From Mycolicibacterium confluentis (GTDB lineage: Bacteria; Actinomycetota; Actinomycetes; Mycobacteriales; Mycobacteriaceae): a stretch of DNA of 64,000 bases. Shown here in pieces: positions 19,823-31,269 of this stretch. The stretch lies in NCBI RefSeq assembly GCF_010729895.1, contig NZ_AP022612.1:3472001-3536000 (forward strand). Direction: 5' to 3'. A program made the position numbers and the translations under genes. How positions within the stretch are numbered: the first letter of the stretch is position 1; every line of letters starts with the position of its first letter. Below the pieces are notes generated by a model. That model saw only the letters and a program-made list of their open reading frames with translations, ran no database searches and was not told the origin of the DNA.

Positions 19823-21384
19823 GCGTGCCTTGGTTGACGGTGCTGTGGGCGATCCCGATGATCGGCGCGGCGGTGATCATCCTGCTGCCCGCCGGGGCAC
19901 GGCACGTCGCGAAGTACGCCGCAGTCGCGGTGTCGATCGCGGTGCTGGCCGTCGCACTGCTTCTGGCCGCCCGGTTCGACACCGCCGGCGCGCAGTATCA
20001 GTTCGTCGAGGACCATCCCTGGATCCCGTCGTTCGGCACCGGCTACATCCTCGGGGTGGACGGCATCGCGCTGGCGCTCGTGCTGTTGACCGCGGTCCTG
20101 GTGCCGTTGCTGCTGATCGCGGGGTGGAACGACACCCCCGATCCGACCGCACTGTCCGGACGCGCCCCGCACGCCTACGTCGCGCTGGTCCTGGCCGTCG
20201 AGGGCATGGTGCTGATCTCGCTGGTCGCCCTCGACGTGCTGCTGTTCTACGTCTTCTTCGAGGCCATGCTCATTCCGATGTACTTCCTGATCGGCGGCTT
20301 CGGCGCGGGCACGGGACGGTCCCGGGCTGCCGTGAAGTTCCTGCTGTACAACCTGTTCGGCGGTCTGGTGATGCTCGCTGCGGTGATCGGCCTGTATGTC
20401 GTGACCGCAGGCAGTGCGGCGTTCGACGGTGGCACCTTCGACTTCCGGGCCATCGTCACCGCGGTCGCCGACGGTGATCTCGCGGTCAACCCCGCGATCA
20501 TGCACGCCCTGTTCCTCGGCTTCATGTTCGCCTTCGCCGTCAAGGCGCCACTGTGGCCGTTCCACCGGTGGCTGCCCGACGCCGCGGTCGAGTCCACGCC
20601 TGCCACGGCCGTGCTCATGATGGCGGTCGTCGACAAGGTCGGCACATTCGGCATGCTGCGCTACTGCCTGCCACTGTTCCCCGACTCCGCGACACTGTTC
20701 CGACCCGTGATCATCACGCTCGCGGTGATCGGCATCGTCTACGGCGCGATCGTGGCGATCGGGCAGACCGACGTCATGCGCCTGATCGCCTACACGTCGA
20801 TCTCCCACTTCGGTTTCATCATCCTGGGCATCTTCGTGATGACCAGCCAGGGTCAGTCCGGGTCGACCCTGTACATGGTCAACCACGGGATCTCGACGGC
20901 CGCGCTGTTCCTGATCGCGGGATTCCTGGTGTCGCGCAGGGGGTCCCGAATGATCGCGGACTACGGCGGAGTGCAGACTGTGGCCCCGGTGCTGGCCGGT
21001 ACGTTCCTGGTGGCCGGGCTGGCCACGCTGTCGCTGCCGGGCCTAGCGCCGTTCGTCAGCGAATTCCTGGTCCTGATCGGGACATTCACGCGCTACCCGG
21101 TGCTCGCGGTGTTCGCCGCCACCGCATTGGTGCTCTCGGCCGTCTACGTGTTGTGGATGTACCAGCGAATGATGACCGGGCCGGTGGCAGAAGGCAACGA
21201 GAACCTGCGCGACCTGCACAGGCGGGAACTCGTCGTGGTCGCCCCCCTGGTGGCGCTGCTGCTGGTGTTGGGCATCTATCCCAAACCCGCGTTGGACGTG
21301 ATCAATCCGGCCGTCGAGCACACGCTGACCACCATCGGCCAGACCGACCCTGGGCCGGCCGTCGCGGAAGGACCGGGCAAGTGA
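19819..21384 (+). CDS. nuoM: NADH-quinone oxidoreductase subunit M
   Basis: 521 residues, the second antiporter-like subunit. [20 protein letters not shown] carries the key helix-5 Glu, and [20 protein letters not shown] the discontinuous helix with Lys. The start is ambiguous among GTG codons at 19816, 19819 and 19825; I prefer 19819 because it overlaps the nuoL TGA (GTGA) as in the other junctions here. Confidence 0.94.
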   Translation: MSVPWLTVLWAIPMIGAAVIILLPAGARHVAKYAAVAVSIAVLAVALLLAARFDTAGAQYQFVEDHPWIPSFGTGYILGVDGIALALVLLTAVLVPLLLIAGWNDTPDPTALSGRAPHAYVALVLAVEGMVLISLVALDVLLFYVFFEAMLIPMYFLIGGFGAGTGRSRAAVKFLLYNLFGGLVMLAAVIGLYVVTAGSAAFDGGTFDFRAIVTAVADGDLAVNPAIMHALFLGFMFAFAVKAPLWPFHRWLPDAAVESTPATAVLMMAVVDKVGTFGMLRYCLPLFPDSATLFRPVIITLAVIGIVYGAIVAIGQTDVMRLIAYTSISHFGFIILGIFVMTSQGQSGSTLYMVNHGISTAALFLIAGFLVSRRGSRMIADYGGVQTVAPVLAGTFLVAGLATLSLPGLAPFVSEFLVLIGTFTRYPVLAVFAATALVLSAVYVLWMYQRMMTGPVAEGNENLRDLHRRELVVVAPLVALLLVLGIYPKPALDVINPAVEHTLTTIGQTDPGPAVAEGPGK

Positions 21385-22952
21385 CCCTGCAGGCACCGTC
21401 AGTCGAGTACGCCCAGCTGGCACCCATGCTGATCGTGTTCGGCGTGGCCGTGGCCGGCGTGCTGGCTGAGGCATTCCTGCCCCGAGGCCGCCGATTCGGA
21501 ACGCAACTGGTGCTGAGCCTGGGGGGCCTGACCGCGGCCCTGATCGCGGTGATCGCCGTGGGACGGGGTCTGCACGGCGGGCTGGGCGACGCCACGGTGT
21601 CCGGCGCGGTGGCCGTCGACGCACCGGCACTGTTCCTGCAGGGCACCATCCTGCTGATCGCGATCCTCGGTGTGCTGTTGATCGCCGAACGCAGGCTCCC
21701 CGATCCCGAATCAGAGGAGACCGCAGGCGGTCTGGACGCCTTCACCCCCCAGGCCGCGGCGGTCGCGGGCAGTGTGGCCGAGAAGCTCGCGACCCGGGCG
21801 GGGATCGTGCAGACCGAGGTCTTCCCGTTGACGATGTTCGCCGTCGGCGGACTGCTGTTGTTCCCGGCGTCCAACGATCTGCTGACGATGTTCATCGCCC
21901 TCGAGGTGCTGTCGCTGCCGCTGTACCTGATGTGTGGGCTGGCGCGCCACCGTCGTCTGCTCTCGCAGGAGGCGGCGCTGAAATACTTTCTCCTCGGGGC
22001 GTTCTCGTCCGCGTTCTTCCTGTACGGCGTCGCCCTGCTGTACGGCGCGACCGGGACGTTCTCACTGACCGGCATCGGCACGGCACTGTCGGAGAACGAC
22101 CACTCAACGCTGGCGCTGTTCGGCGTCGCCCTGGTCACGGTCGGCGTGCTGTTCAAGGTCGGCGCGGTGCCGTTCCACTCCTGGATCCCCGACGTCTACC
22201 AGGGCGCGCCGACGCCGATCACCGGATTCATGGCGGCCGCGACCAAGGTCGCCGCGTTCGGCGCCATGCTGCGCATCTTCTACGTCGCGGTCCCCGAGAT
22301 GCGCGGAGAGTGGCGGCCCGTGCTGTGGGCGATCGCGATCCTGACCATGGTGGTGGGCACCGTCACCGCGATCCGCCAGACCGACGTCAAGCGCATGCTG
22401 GCGTACTCGGCCGTCGCGCATGCCGGGTTCCTGCTCACGGGCGTCATCGCGCTCACCGACAGCGGCGTGTCCGGCACGCTGTTCTACCTGTTCGCGTACG
22501 GCTTCTCGACGCTGGGAGCCTTTGCGGTGGTGAGCCTGGTGCGCGACCGCACCGGCGCCGAGGAGACCGACATGGCCCGCTGGGCCGGGCTGGGGCGGCG
22601 CTCTCCCGTTGTGGGCGCGGTGTTTTCGTTGTTCCTGCTCGCGTTCGCGGGCATCCCGCTGACCAGCGGCTTCGTCAGCAAGTTCGCGGTGTTCAAGGCC
22701 GCAGGTGAAGGTGGGGCCATCCCGTTGGTGATCGTCGGCGTGCTCGCCAGCGCCGCGGCCGCCTACTTCTACGTCCGGGTGATCGTGTTGATGTTCTTCA
22801 CCGACCCGCCCGCCGACGGCCCGACGGTGATCCGGCCCAGTTGGACCAGCACGGCCACCGTCACCCTGACCGCGGCGATCACGCTGGCGTTGGGCGCACT
22901 GCCACAACCCCTGCTGGACCTGGCGAACAGTTCCGTGCTGTTTGTACGCTGA
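21381..22952 (+). CDS. nuoN: NADH-quinone oxidoreductase subunit N
   Basis: 523 residues, the third antiporter-like subunit and the last nuo gene. FIALEVLSLPLYLMCGLARH holds the helix-5 Glu, and KVGAVPFHSWIPDVYQGAPTP the half-helix motif. The GTG at 21381 overlaps the nuoM stop. A 35-base gap then separates it from the F420-type oxidoreductase gene; no terminator-like hairpin was found there, so read-through is possible. Confidence 0.95.
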   Translation: MTLQAPSVEYAQLAPMLIVFGVAVAGVLAEAFLPRGRRFGTQLVLSLGGLTAALIAVIAVGRGLHGGLGDATVSGAVAVDAPALFLQGTILLIAILGVLLIAERRLPDPESEETAGGLDAFTPQAAAVAGSVAEKLATRAGIVQTEVFPLTMFAVGGLLLFPASNDLLTMFIALEVLSLPLYLMCGLARHRRLLSQEAALKYFLLGAFSSAFFLYGVALLYGATGTFSLTGIGTALSENDHSTLALFGVALVTVGVLFKVGAVPFHSWIPDVYQGAPTPITGFMAAATKVAAFGAMLRIFYVAVPEMRGEWRPVLWAIAILTMVVGTVTAIRQTDVKRMLAYSAVAHAGFLLTGVIALTDSGVSGTLFYLFAYGFSTLGAFAVVSLVRDRTGAEETDMARWAGLGRRSPVVGAVFSLFLLAFAGIPLTSGFVSKFAVFKAAGEGGAIPLVIVGVLASAAAAYFYVRVIVLMFFTDPPADGPTVIRPSWTSTATVTLTAAITLALGALPQPLLDLANSSVLFVR

Positions 22953-22987
22953 GCCTGTCGGGCGGGGGAACAACCGAAAGGACTGTC

Positions 22988-23395
22988 ATGGCCGACAACT
23001 GGAACGAGAAGATCATCGAGGAGTTCCGCGCCAACGAGGGCCACGTCGGTGGCCCGTTCGAAGGCGCGACACTGCTGCTGCTTCACACCACCGGCGCCAA
23101 GTCCGGGAAGGAGCGCGTCAACCCCGTGATGGCGTTCGACTTCGACGGACGCCTGCTGGTCGTCGGGTCCTACGCGGGCGCCGACGTCGACCCGGCGTGG
23201 CTGCACAACCTGCGCGCCCACCCGCAGGCCCACATCGAAATCGGCACAGACGCCTACGATGTGCGGGCCACCGAACTCCCACGTTCCGAGCGAGATGCCG
23301 TGTACCCCCGAATCGCCGCTCAGGCACCGGGATTCGGGGAGTACGAGACCAAGACCGACCGCGTCATCCCGGTCATCGAGTTGCAGCGGATCTGA
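22988..23395 (+). CDS. Deazaflavin (F420)-dependent nitroreductase-family protein
   Basis: 135 residues, the size of the Ddn/FDOR-A family. LLLLHTTGAKSGKERVNPVM matches the F420-phosphate-binding HTGxKSGxxRxxPV pattern, and the C-terminal YETKTDRVIPVIELQRI is typical. These split beta-barrel enzymes use reduced F420 to reduce quinones and other substrates. A relative of M. tuberculosis Ddn and its paralogues; the native substrate is unknown. It follows nuoN by 35 bases with GAAAGGA before the ATG, which may connect it with quinone reduction (inference). Confidence 0.85.
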   Translation: MADNWNEKIIEEFRANEGHVGGPFEGATLLLLHTTGAKSGKERVNPVMAFDFDGRLLVVGSYAGADVDPAWLHNLRAHPQAHIEIGTDAYDVRATELPRSERDAVYPRIAAQAPGFGEYETKTDRVIPVIELQRI

Positions 23396-23413
23396 CTGCG
23401 CTAGCGTCGATGC

Positions 23414-24178
23414 ATGGCTGACGTCCTCACCACCGATCACGACGCCGTGCGCGTGATCGCACTGAATCGCCCGCAGGCCCGAAACGCGCTCAACCGCGCG
23501 CTGATCGAGGAACTCTTCGCCGCGATGTCGGTCGCCGACGAGGCCACCGAGGTGCGGGCGGTCGTCCTGACCGGCACCGACCCCGCGTTCTGCGCGGGCG
23601 TCGACCTCAAGGAGGCCCAGCAGTTCGGACGGGAGTACTTCGCAAAGTTCCAGTCACACAACTGCATCGCCAAACCCGCCGAGATGGCCACCCCGATCAT
23701 CGGCGCGGTCAATGGGCCGGTGTTCACCGGAGGCCTCGAGATGGCGCTGGCCTGTGACTTCCTGATCGCCTCCGAGCGTGCGGCCTTCGCCGACACCCAC
23801 GCCCGCGTGGGCATCCTCCCAGGCGGCGGCATGACGGCCCGGCTTCCGCAGCGAGTCGGTGCGGCGATGGCGCGGCGCCTGTCGATGACCGGCGAGGTCG
23901 TCGACGCCGCGCGCGCCGAACGCATCGGTCTGGTGACCGAGGTGGTGCCGCATGACCGCCTTCTCCCCCGCGCCCTGGAGCTGGCAGCCCAGATCGCCGA
24001 GGTGCCCGGGCCCACCATGGCCGCCCTCAAGGAGATCTATCAGCGCGGCTGGGCCGGCGTCACCGATCCGGCACTGGCCGCCGAGAAGCAGATCGCGGGT
24101 GCGCAGCAGTTGGACACCAGCGATCTCGCGCAACGCCGGGAGGCCGTGATGGCCCGCAACAGAGGTCAGTTACTGTAA
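23414..24178 (+). CDS. Enoyl-CoA hydratase/isomerase (crotonase) family
   Basis: 254 residues, single crotonase domain. VVLTGTDPAFCAGVDLKE supplies the first oxyanion-hole segment, and NGPVFTGGLEMALACDFLIA the second. ADTHARVGILPGGGMTARLP holds the active-site region; Gly occupies the position where classical hydratases have a second Glu, so hydratase activity is not assured. It begins 18 bases after the F420-type gene and is followed by a thioesterase-fold gene, making a small acyl-CoA-processing group. Confidence 0.83.
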   Translation: MADVLTTDHDAVRVIALNRPQARNALNRALIEELFAAMSVADEATEVRAVVLTGTDPAFCAGVDLKEAQQFGREYFAKFQSHNCIAKPAEMATPIIGAVNGPVFTGGLEMALACDFLIASERAAFADTHARVGILPGGGMTARLPQRVGAAMARRLSMTGEVVDAARAERIGLVTEVVPHDRLLPRALELAAQIAEVPGPTMAALKEIYQRGWAGVTDPALAAEKQIAGAQQLDTSDLAQRREAVMARNRGQLL

Positions 24179-24209
24179 GTCCCTCGGTAACAGTCGGGAG
24201 GACTGCACA

Positions 24210-25019
24210 GTGGCCAACATGACCCCGTATTTCGTGCCCGACGTCGACGCACTCGTCCCGAACACCATCGCCCAAGGCGGTTGGGGCCCCACGCTGGGCG
24301 GACATGTACTGGGGGGCCTGCTGGCCCGCGAGATCGACTCGCTGCGGGCCGACCTCGACCTGGTGCCGGCGCGGTTGACGGTGGACATGCTGCGCCGCGT
24401 GGCCACCGCGCCCGTGCGGGTCCACGCGAACGTGTTGCGGGTCGGGGGCCGGATGCAGGCCATTGACGGCGAAATCATCCAGAACGACGAGGTGGTCGCA
24501 CGGGCCTCGGCGCTGTACCTGCGGCGCAGCGACCAACCAGGGGAACGCGCCTGGAGCACGCCGATCGAATTGCCGCCCCTGCCCGTCGAACCGGCCGAAT
24601 TCGACGATGCGATGCCGATGTTCGTCAAGCCCTACGGCCGTGACCCCGCCGCGGGTGGCCAGGGCATGGTGTGGCAGCACGACGGCCCGCGGTACGGGTG
24701 GGTGCGAGAGGTGCGGGAACTGGTTGCCGGCGAGAAGAACTCGCCGTTCGTACAGGCGGCCCTGGCGGTCGACGTGACCGCCTCGCTGACCGGATTCTCC
24801 ACGTCGGGCCTGGGCTTCATCAACGCCGACTACACGCTGACGCTGTGCCGCCTGCCGGAGGGCCCCTACATCGGGATGGCCTCACTGGCCCACTACAGCG
24901 ACGCCGGATTGGCCACCGGCACCGCGAGCCTGTTCGACACGCGCGGACCGATTGGCACCGGTGTCACCACCGCAATCGCCAACCCGCACTTCGGCGCCCG
25001 GACGTTCGTCCGGGGGTAG
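24210..25019 (+). CDS. Acyl-CoA thioesterase-like, double hot-dog protein
   Basis: 269 residues. GGWGPTLGGHVLGGLLAREI in the N-terminal half resembles the TesB-type hot-dog helix, and a second hot-dog repeat follows, beginning near residue 160. I start at GTG 24210, preceded by GGGAGGACTG. The expected activity is hydrolysis of an acyl-CoA. It ends 11 bases from the 3' end of the facing SDR gene, and the short gap has no clear terminator hairpin. Confidence 0.72.
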   Translation: MANMTPYFVPDVDALVPNTIAQGGWGPTLGGHVLGGLLAREIDSLRADLDLVPARLTVDMLRRVATAPVRVHANVLRVGGRMQAIDGEIIQNDEVVARASALYLRRSDQPGERAWSTPIELPPLPVEPAEFDDAMPMFVKPYGRDPAAGGQGMVWQHDGPRYGWVREVRELVAGEKNSPFVQAALAVDVTASLTGFSTSGLGFINADYTLTLCRLPEGPYIGMASLAHYSDAGLATGTASLFDTRGPIGTGVTTAIANPHFGARTFVRG

Positions 25020-25030
25020 CGTGCGCTGCG

Positions 25031-25911
25031 TCACGGCGCGAACGGCGTGAATGTCCCGTCCAGCACCTCGCGGTGTCCGATGGTGCGGCCCGTCACCGCG
25101 TTGGGGTCGACCGCCGCGAGTCGCACCACGGCCTCGGCGAACTCGGCCTCCGAACCGATGTCGTCGAAGTCCGTGCGGTAGTAGGACAGTCCGGGGGTCA
25201 TCATGGCCTGCGAGGGCGACAGCGCGTTGACGGAGATGTTGCGAGGCTGCAGTTCGTAGGCCGCCGAATTGGTCAGGTGTTCCAGGGCGGCCTTGGATCC
25301 GCCGTAGCCGGGCAGGATTCCGCCTCCGAAATCGGTGTAGGGCCCGTCACCGGGGATGCGCGAGGCCACCGAGGAAATGTTGATGATCGCGCCTTCACCG
25401 AGCGTCAGCATGTCCGGCACCACCAACTGCATGAGCTCGTAGGCCGCGAACACCGCGATATCGAAGTGCCGCCGGAAGGCATGCACCGGGGTGCCGATGA
25501 ATGCGGGCCAATCCGCCTGCGCAGTCTGCGGTTTGGCGGGTTTGGCGGCCTTGGCCGGTGTGGCGGCGGGTGTGGCGTCGGCCTTGGGCGGGCGCCCCGG
25601 TGCGGTGAACGCGGCGTTGTTGACCAGGATGCTCACCGGCCCCAGTGCGGCACGGGCCTCCTCCACCAGGCGCGGCAGGTCGTCGCGGTCGGTGAGGTCG
25701 GCGCGGATCGGGACGGCTTTCCCACCGGCCGCCTCGATCTCGGCCACGGTGGCGCCGATGGTGCCCGGCAGACGTTCGTCCCAGACCTGTTCGGTGCGGG
25801 CGACGACGGCGACGCCGGCGCCCTCAGCGGCCAGCGCCAGGGCGATCGCGCGGCCCAGTCCACGACTGGCCCCCGTCACGATTGCGGTCCGGTTCGCCAG
25901 TCGTCCCATGG

Positions 25912-25915
<4 letters not shown>
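25031..25915 (-). CDS. Short-chain dehydrogenase/reductase with a low-complexity insert
   Basis: 294 residues. TAIVTGASRGLGRAIALAL is the TGxxxGxG cofactor loop, ILVNNAAF the NNA motif, and GYGGSKAA the YxxxK catalytic pair. An odd feature is an Ala/Lys/Pro-rich stretch (around residues 110-140, encoded near 25500-25600) after the NNAA motif that is not part of the usual fold. It overlaps the upstream TetR gene by 4 bases, so the two are probably co-transcribed. The substrate is unknown. Confidence 0.85.
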
Positions 25916-27701
<1,786 letters not shown>

Positions 27702-27702
<1 letters not shown>

Positions 27703-28817
27703 TGCTCGGACCCATGGACGAGTTCCCGGTACACCAACTGCCCCAGCCCATCGCGTGGCCGGGATCGAGCGACCGCAACTTCTACGACCGCTCGTACTTC
27801 AACGCCCACGACCGCACGGGCGACATCTTCGTCATCACCGGCATCGGCTACTACCCCAACCTCGGGGTCAAGGACGCGTTCCTGCTGGTCCGTCGCGGCG
27901 ACGTCCAGACCGCGGTGCATCTCTCGGACGCCATCGACCAGAACCGGCTGCACCAGCACGTGGGCGGCTATCGGGTCGAGGTGGACGAACCTCTGCACCG
28001 CCTGCGCATCGTCCTCGAGGACACCGAAGGCATCTCCGCGGACCTGACCTGGCAGGGCCTGTTCGACGTCGTGCAGGAGCAGCGCCACGTCCTGCGCACG
28101 GGTACCCGCGTCACCCTCGATGCCCAGCGGTTCGCCCAATTGGGTTCCTGGCAAGGACATCTGGAGGTCGACGGCGAGCTCATCACGGTCGATCCCACGA
28201 CCTGGATCGGCAGCCGGGACCGGTCCTGGGGTATCCGGCCGGTCGGCGAGGCCGAGCCCGCGGGCCGCCCCGCGGACCCGCCGTTCGAGGGCATGTGGTG
28301 GCTGTACGTCCCAATGGCGTTCGAGCACTTCTCGATCGTGATGATCATCCAGGAGGAGCCCGACGGTTTTCGGTCCCTCAACGACTGCACCCGCATCTGG
28401 AAGGACGGCCGCATCGAGCAGCTCGGCTGGCCGCGCGTGAAGATCCACTACACATCCGGCACCCGGATCCCGACCGGCGCCACCATCGAGGCCACCGACG
28501 CGACCGGTGCCGCGCTGCGCTTCGACGTGGAGTCCAAGCTGGCCTGCCCGATCCACGTCGGCGGCGGGTACGGCGGTGACTCGGACTGGATCCACGGCAC
28601 GTGGAAGGGCGAGAACTTCACCGAACGCCTGACCTACGACATGACCGACCCGGCGATCATCGGGCGGGCCGGATTCGGCGTCATCGACCACGTCGGCCGC
28701 GCGGTCTGCCACGGCCCGGACGGCACCGCCAGCGAGGGCTGGGGGCTGTTCGAGCACGGCGCGCTGGGACGGCACGACCCGTCGGGGTTCGCCGACTGGC
28801 TGACCGTAGCCCCCTGA
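27702..28817 (+). CDS. Conserved mycobacterial protein, Rv3169-like
   Basis: 371 residues, no signal peptide and no membrane helix. The sequence is rich in aromatic residues and short strands (YVPMAFEHFSIVMIIQEE, DWIHGTWKGENFTERLTYD), which hints at a lipocalin or AttH-like beta-barrel, but no catalytic motif is certain. It begins in the stop codon of the Rv3168-like kinase, so the two are translationally coupled. Function is unknown; I base the name on synteny and general resemblance. Confidence 0.75.
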
Positions 28818-28820
28818 GTC

Positions 28821-28873
28821 GCGATTTCGGCGCGCTTTCCGGCGCCCCGCGCCGGGAAGCGCGCCGAAATCGC
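28821..28873. repeat. Near-perfect 24-bp palindrome
   Basis: Arms at 28821-28844 and 28850-28873 match at 23 of 24 positions around a 5-base CCCCG loop. The left arm starts GCGATTTCGGCGCGC. It begins four bases after the Rv3169-like stop and ends 13 bases before the next ATG. No T-run follows, so it is not a normal intrinsic terminator; it resembles an intergenic palindromic repeat unit. Confidence 0.85.
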
Positions 28874-28886
28874 TAAGGTGACGGGC

Positions 28887-29852
28887 ATGCGTGCGGTACA
28901 GATCACCAGGCTCGACGGTCCCGAGGCGATCGAGGTCAATGACGTCGCCGAACCCGACGGCGACATCGTGATCGACGTGCACGCCGCGGGCGTGGCCTTC
29001 CCCGATGCACTGCTGAGCCGAGGCCTCTACCAGTACAAACCCGAACTCCCCTTCACTCCCGGTGGCGAGGTCGCCGGCGTCGTGCGCAGCGCGCCTGAGG
29101 GTGCCCACGTGCGCGCCGGTGATCGGGTGCTGGGCCTGACGATGATCACCGGCGGCATGGCCGAGGTGGTGGCCCTGTCGGCCGACCGCGTCTTCGCGCT
29201 GCCCGACAACATCCCCTTCGAGGCGGGCGCGGGCATCCTGTTCAACGACCTGACCGTGCATTTCGCGTTGCGCACCCGAGGACGGCTCATGCCGGGTGAG
29301 ACCGTGCTGGTGCACGGCGCCGCGGGCGGCATCGGCACCTCGACCCTGCGCCTGGCGCCCGCCCTCGGCGCGGCCCGCACGATCGCCGTGGTGTCGACCG
29401 AGGACAAGATCGCGGTGGCCAAGGCGGCCGGGGCGTCCGATGTCGTACTCGCCGACGGGTTCAAGGACGCCGTCGCGGAACTGACCGGCGGTCGCGGGGT
29501 CGACATCGTGCTGGACCCCGTCGGCGGTGACCGGTTCACCGACTCGCTGCGATCGCTGGCCCCCGCGGGCCGACTGCTCGTCGTCGGCTTCACCGGCGGT
29601 GACATCCCGACGATCAAGGTGAATCGACTGCTGCTCAACAACGTCGACGCCGTCGGTGTCGGTTGGGGCGCATGGGCTATGTCGCACCCCGGTTATCTCG
29701 CCGAGCAGTGGGACGAACTCGGGGCGCTGCTCGCATCGGGGAAGGTTCCCGCGCCTGCGCCCCAGGTCTATCCCGCCGAGCGGGCCGGCGAGGCGATCGC
29801 CGCCCTCGAGAACCGCAGCGCGCGCGGCAAAGTCGTACTCACGTTCCGCTAG
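28887..29852 (+). CDS. Quinone oxidoreductase (zinc-free MDR family)
   Basis: 321 residues from ATG 28887; an in-frame GTG at 28878 is the alternative. An N-terminal GroES-like domain (PELPFTPGGEVAGVV) is followed by a Rossmann domain with VLVHGAAGGIGTSTLRLA. The zinc-binding Cys/His set of alcohol dehydrogenases is absent, which places it with NADPH:quinone oxidoreductases. It sits just after the palindrome and has no close partner. The gene is not in the Rv3169-Rv3170 interval of M. tuberculosis. Confidence 0.87.
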   Translation: MRAVQITRLDGPEAIEVNDVAEPDGDIVIDVHAAGVAFPDALLSRGLYQYKPELPFTPGGEVAGVVRSAPEGAHVRAGDRVLGLTMITGGMAEVVALSADRVFALPDNIPFEAGAGILFNDLTVHFALRTRGRLMPGETVLVHGAAGGIGTSTLRLAPALGAARTIAVVSTEDKIAVAKAAGASDVVLADGFKDAVAELTGGRGVDIVLDPVGGDRFTDSLRSLAPAGRLLVVGFTGGDIPTIKVNRLLLNNVDAVGVGWGAWAMSHPGYLAEQWDELGALLASGKVPAPAPQVYPAERAGEAIAALENRSARGKVVLTFR

Positions 29853-29986
29853 GCCGAGCCCTGCCCTTCGGGTCAGGCCACCGATCCGCCCAGGCCACAG
29901 ACACTCTCGGCACTGTGACAGCGCAGCGACGTCATGTAAAGCGCTCGATGCGCTGTAAGCAGGTCAGCGGATACGCCTCCGGGGTG

Positions 29987-30014
29987 TAGGCTGGCACCCA
30001 GTTGGAAATCCAAC
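29987..30014 (+). promoter_or_regulatory. Candidate promoter and palindrome before the glycosyltransferase operon
   Basis: The 252-base gap before the glycosyltransferase gene holds TAGGCT at 29987-29992, a possible -10, followed by the perfect palindrome GTTGGA-AA-TCCAAC at 30001-30014. The palindrome would fall just after the start site, where a repressor could act. The rest of the gap shows nothing recognisable. Confidence 0.35.
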
Positions 30015-30104
30015 CAGTCTGGGATGAGGCAGTTCTTCGGTCACTGCTTGTGCCGAGCAGTCCTTCACACCGGTGTATCCGGCGACATCCCGAACGGGGA
30101 TTCC

Positions 30105-31259
30105 ATGAAAACCCACCCCTCGCGCCCCAACGGAATGACCAGTATGCCGCGTGTCGGCGTGCTCGGCCCCTACCCTCCAACCCGTTGCGGTCTTGCGGCC
30201 TTCGGCGCGGGACTCGCCGACGGCCTCACAGCGCTGGGCGCCGAGGTCGGAGTCGTCCAGACCGCCGCTGACGAGCGTTCGACGGCGCCGCAGGTGATCG
30301 CGCACCTGACCGACGGTTCACCCGCGTCAATCGCGACGTGCACCGCGCTGCTGAATCAGCACGACGTGGCCATCATCCAGCACGACTACGACAGCTATGG
30401 CGGCCCCGATGGGGCAGATGTCCTGGAGGTCGTGGAGGCACTGCAGGTTCCGTCCATCATCACGGTGCACACCGTCCTCAGCGCACCCACGTCACGGCAA
30501 CGCTCGATCCTCGAGGCGCTCGTGCGGGTTGCCGATCAGGTGACCGTCATGTCGGATGCCGCCAGGCGGCGCATGGGCGAGGTGTACGACGTCGACCTCC
30601 ACAAGATCTCAGTGGTTCCGCACGGCGCACCCACGCTGCCGAAGACTCGCCCGTCGGGGCGATTCGGCAGACCGACGATGCTCACGTGGGGCTTCCTCCG
30701 CCCCGGCAAGGGCGCCGAGAGCGTCATCGACGTCGTGGACTCGATGCGCGACGTTGCCGGCCACCCGCGCTACATGGTGGCCGGCCGTACCCACCCGAGT
30801 GTGCTGGCGCAGGAGGGCGAGGCGTACCGCGAGTCCCTCGTGGCCCGAGCGCAGGGCGCCGGCGTGGCCAATTCGGTTGTGGTGGACGGCAATTACCGCG
30901 GCACCGCAGCATTGACGGAACTGATCCAGTCCTCAGCGGTCGTTGTGCTGGCGAACGACTCGGCCGAACAGGTGACCTCCGGCGTGCTCGCCGGGTCCAT
31001 CGCCCGAGGCCGTCCGGTGGTGGCCACCGCGTTTCCGCATGCCGTGGAACTCCTCGGCACCGGAGCGGGAATCGTGGTCGGCCACGACGATCCCGACGCC
31101 CTCACCGCAGCACTGCGCCAGGTGCTCACGCAGCCAAGACTGGCCGGCGCTATGGCCGCCGAAGCACGCAGGCTGGCGCCCAGCATGGGCTGGCCGGCGG
31201 TCGCCGAGGCGTATCTGAACCTGGCCCGACGTCTGACCGCACGCCGGTCCGCCGCATGA
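30105..31259 (+). CDS. GT-B glycosyltransferase (GT4-like)
   Basis: 384 residues from ATG 30105, which has GGGGA upstream; an upstream extension of the open frame is rich in Cys and His and not family-like. PRVGVLGPYPPTRCGLAAFG is a typical N-terminal Rossmann start, QHDYDSYGG and VVPHGAPTL follow, and the C-terminal domain has LTWGFLRPGKGAE (GKG donor loop). SIARGRPVVATAFPHAVELLGTGAGIVV contains the usual nucleotide-sugar region, here SIARGRPVVATAFPHAVE. It leads a three-gene group with a transglutaminase-like protein and a carboxyethylornithine-synthase-like enzyme. Donor and acceptor are unknown. Confidence 0.82.
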   Translation: MKTHPSRPNGMTSMPRVGVLGPYPPTRCGLAAFGAGLADGLTALGAEVGVVQTAADERSTAPQVIAHLTDGSPASIATCTALLNQHDVAIIQHDYDSYGGPDGADVLEVVEALQVPSIITVHTVLSAPTSRQRSILEALVRVADQVTVMSDAARRRMGEVYDVDLHKISVVPHGAPTLPKTRPSGRFGRPTMLTWGFLRPGKGAESVIDVVDSMRDVAGHPRYMVAGRTHPSVLAQEGEAYRESLVARAQGAGVANSVVVDGNYRGTAALTELIQSSAVVVLANDSAEQVTSGVLAGSIARGRPVVATAFPHAVELLGTGAGIVVGHDDPDALTAALRQVLTQPRLAGAMAAEARRLAPSMGWPAVAEAYLNLARRLTARRSAA

Positions 31260-31269
31260 CGAGTCATTG

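Noticed and set aside
28821..28873. Intrinsic terminator
   Set aside because: Strong stem but no T-run, and only 13 bases separate it from the next ATG.
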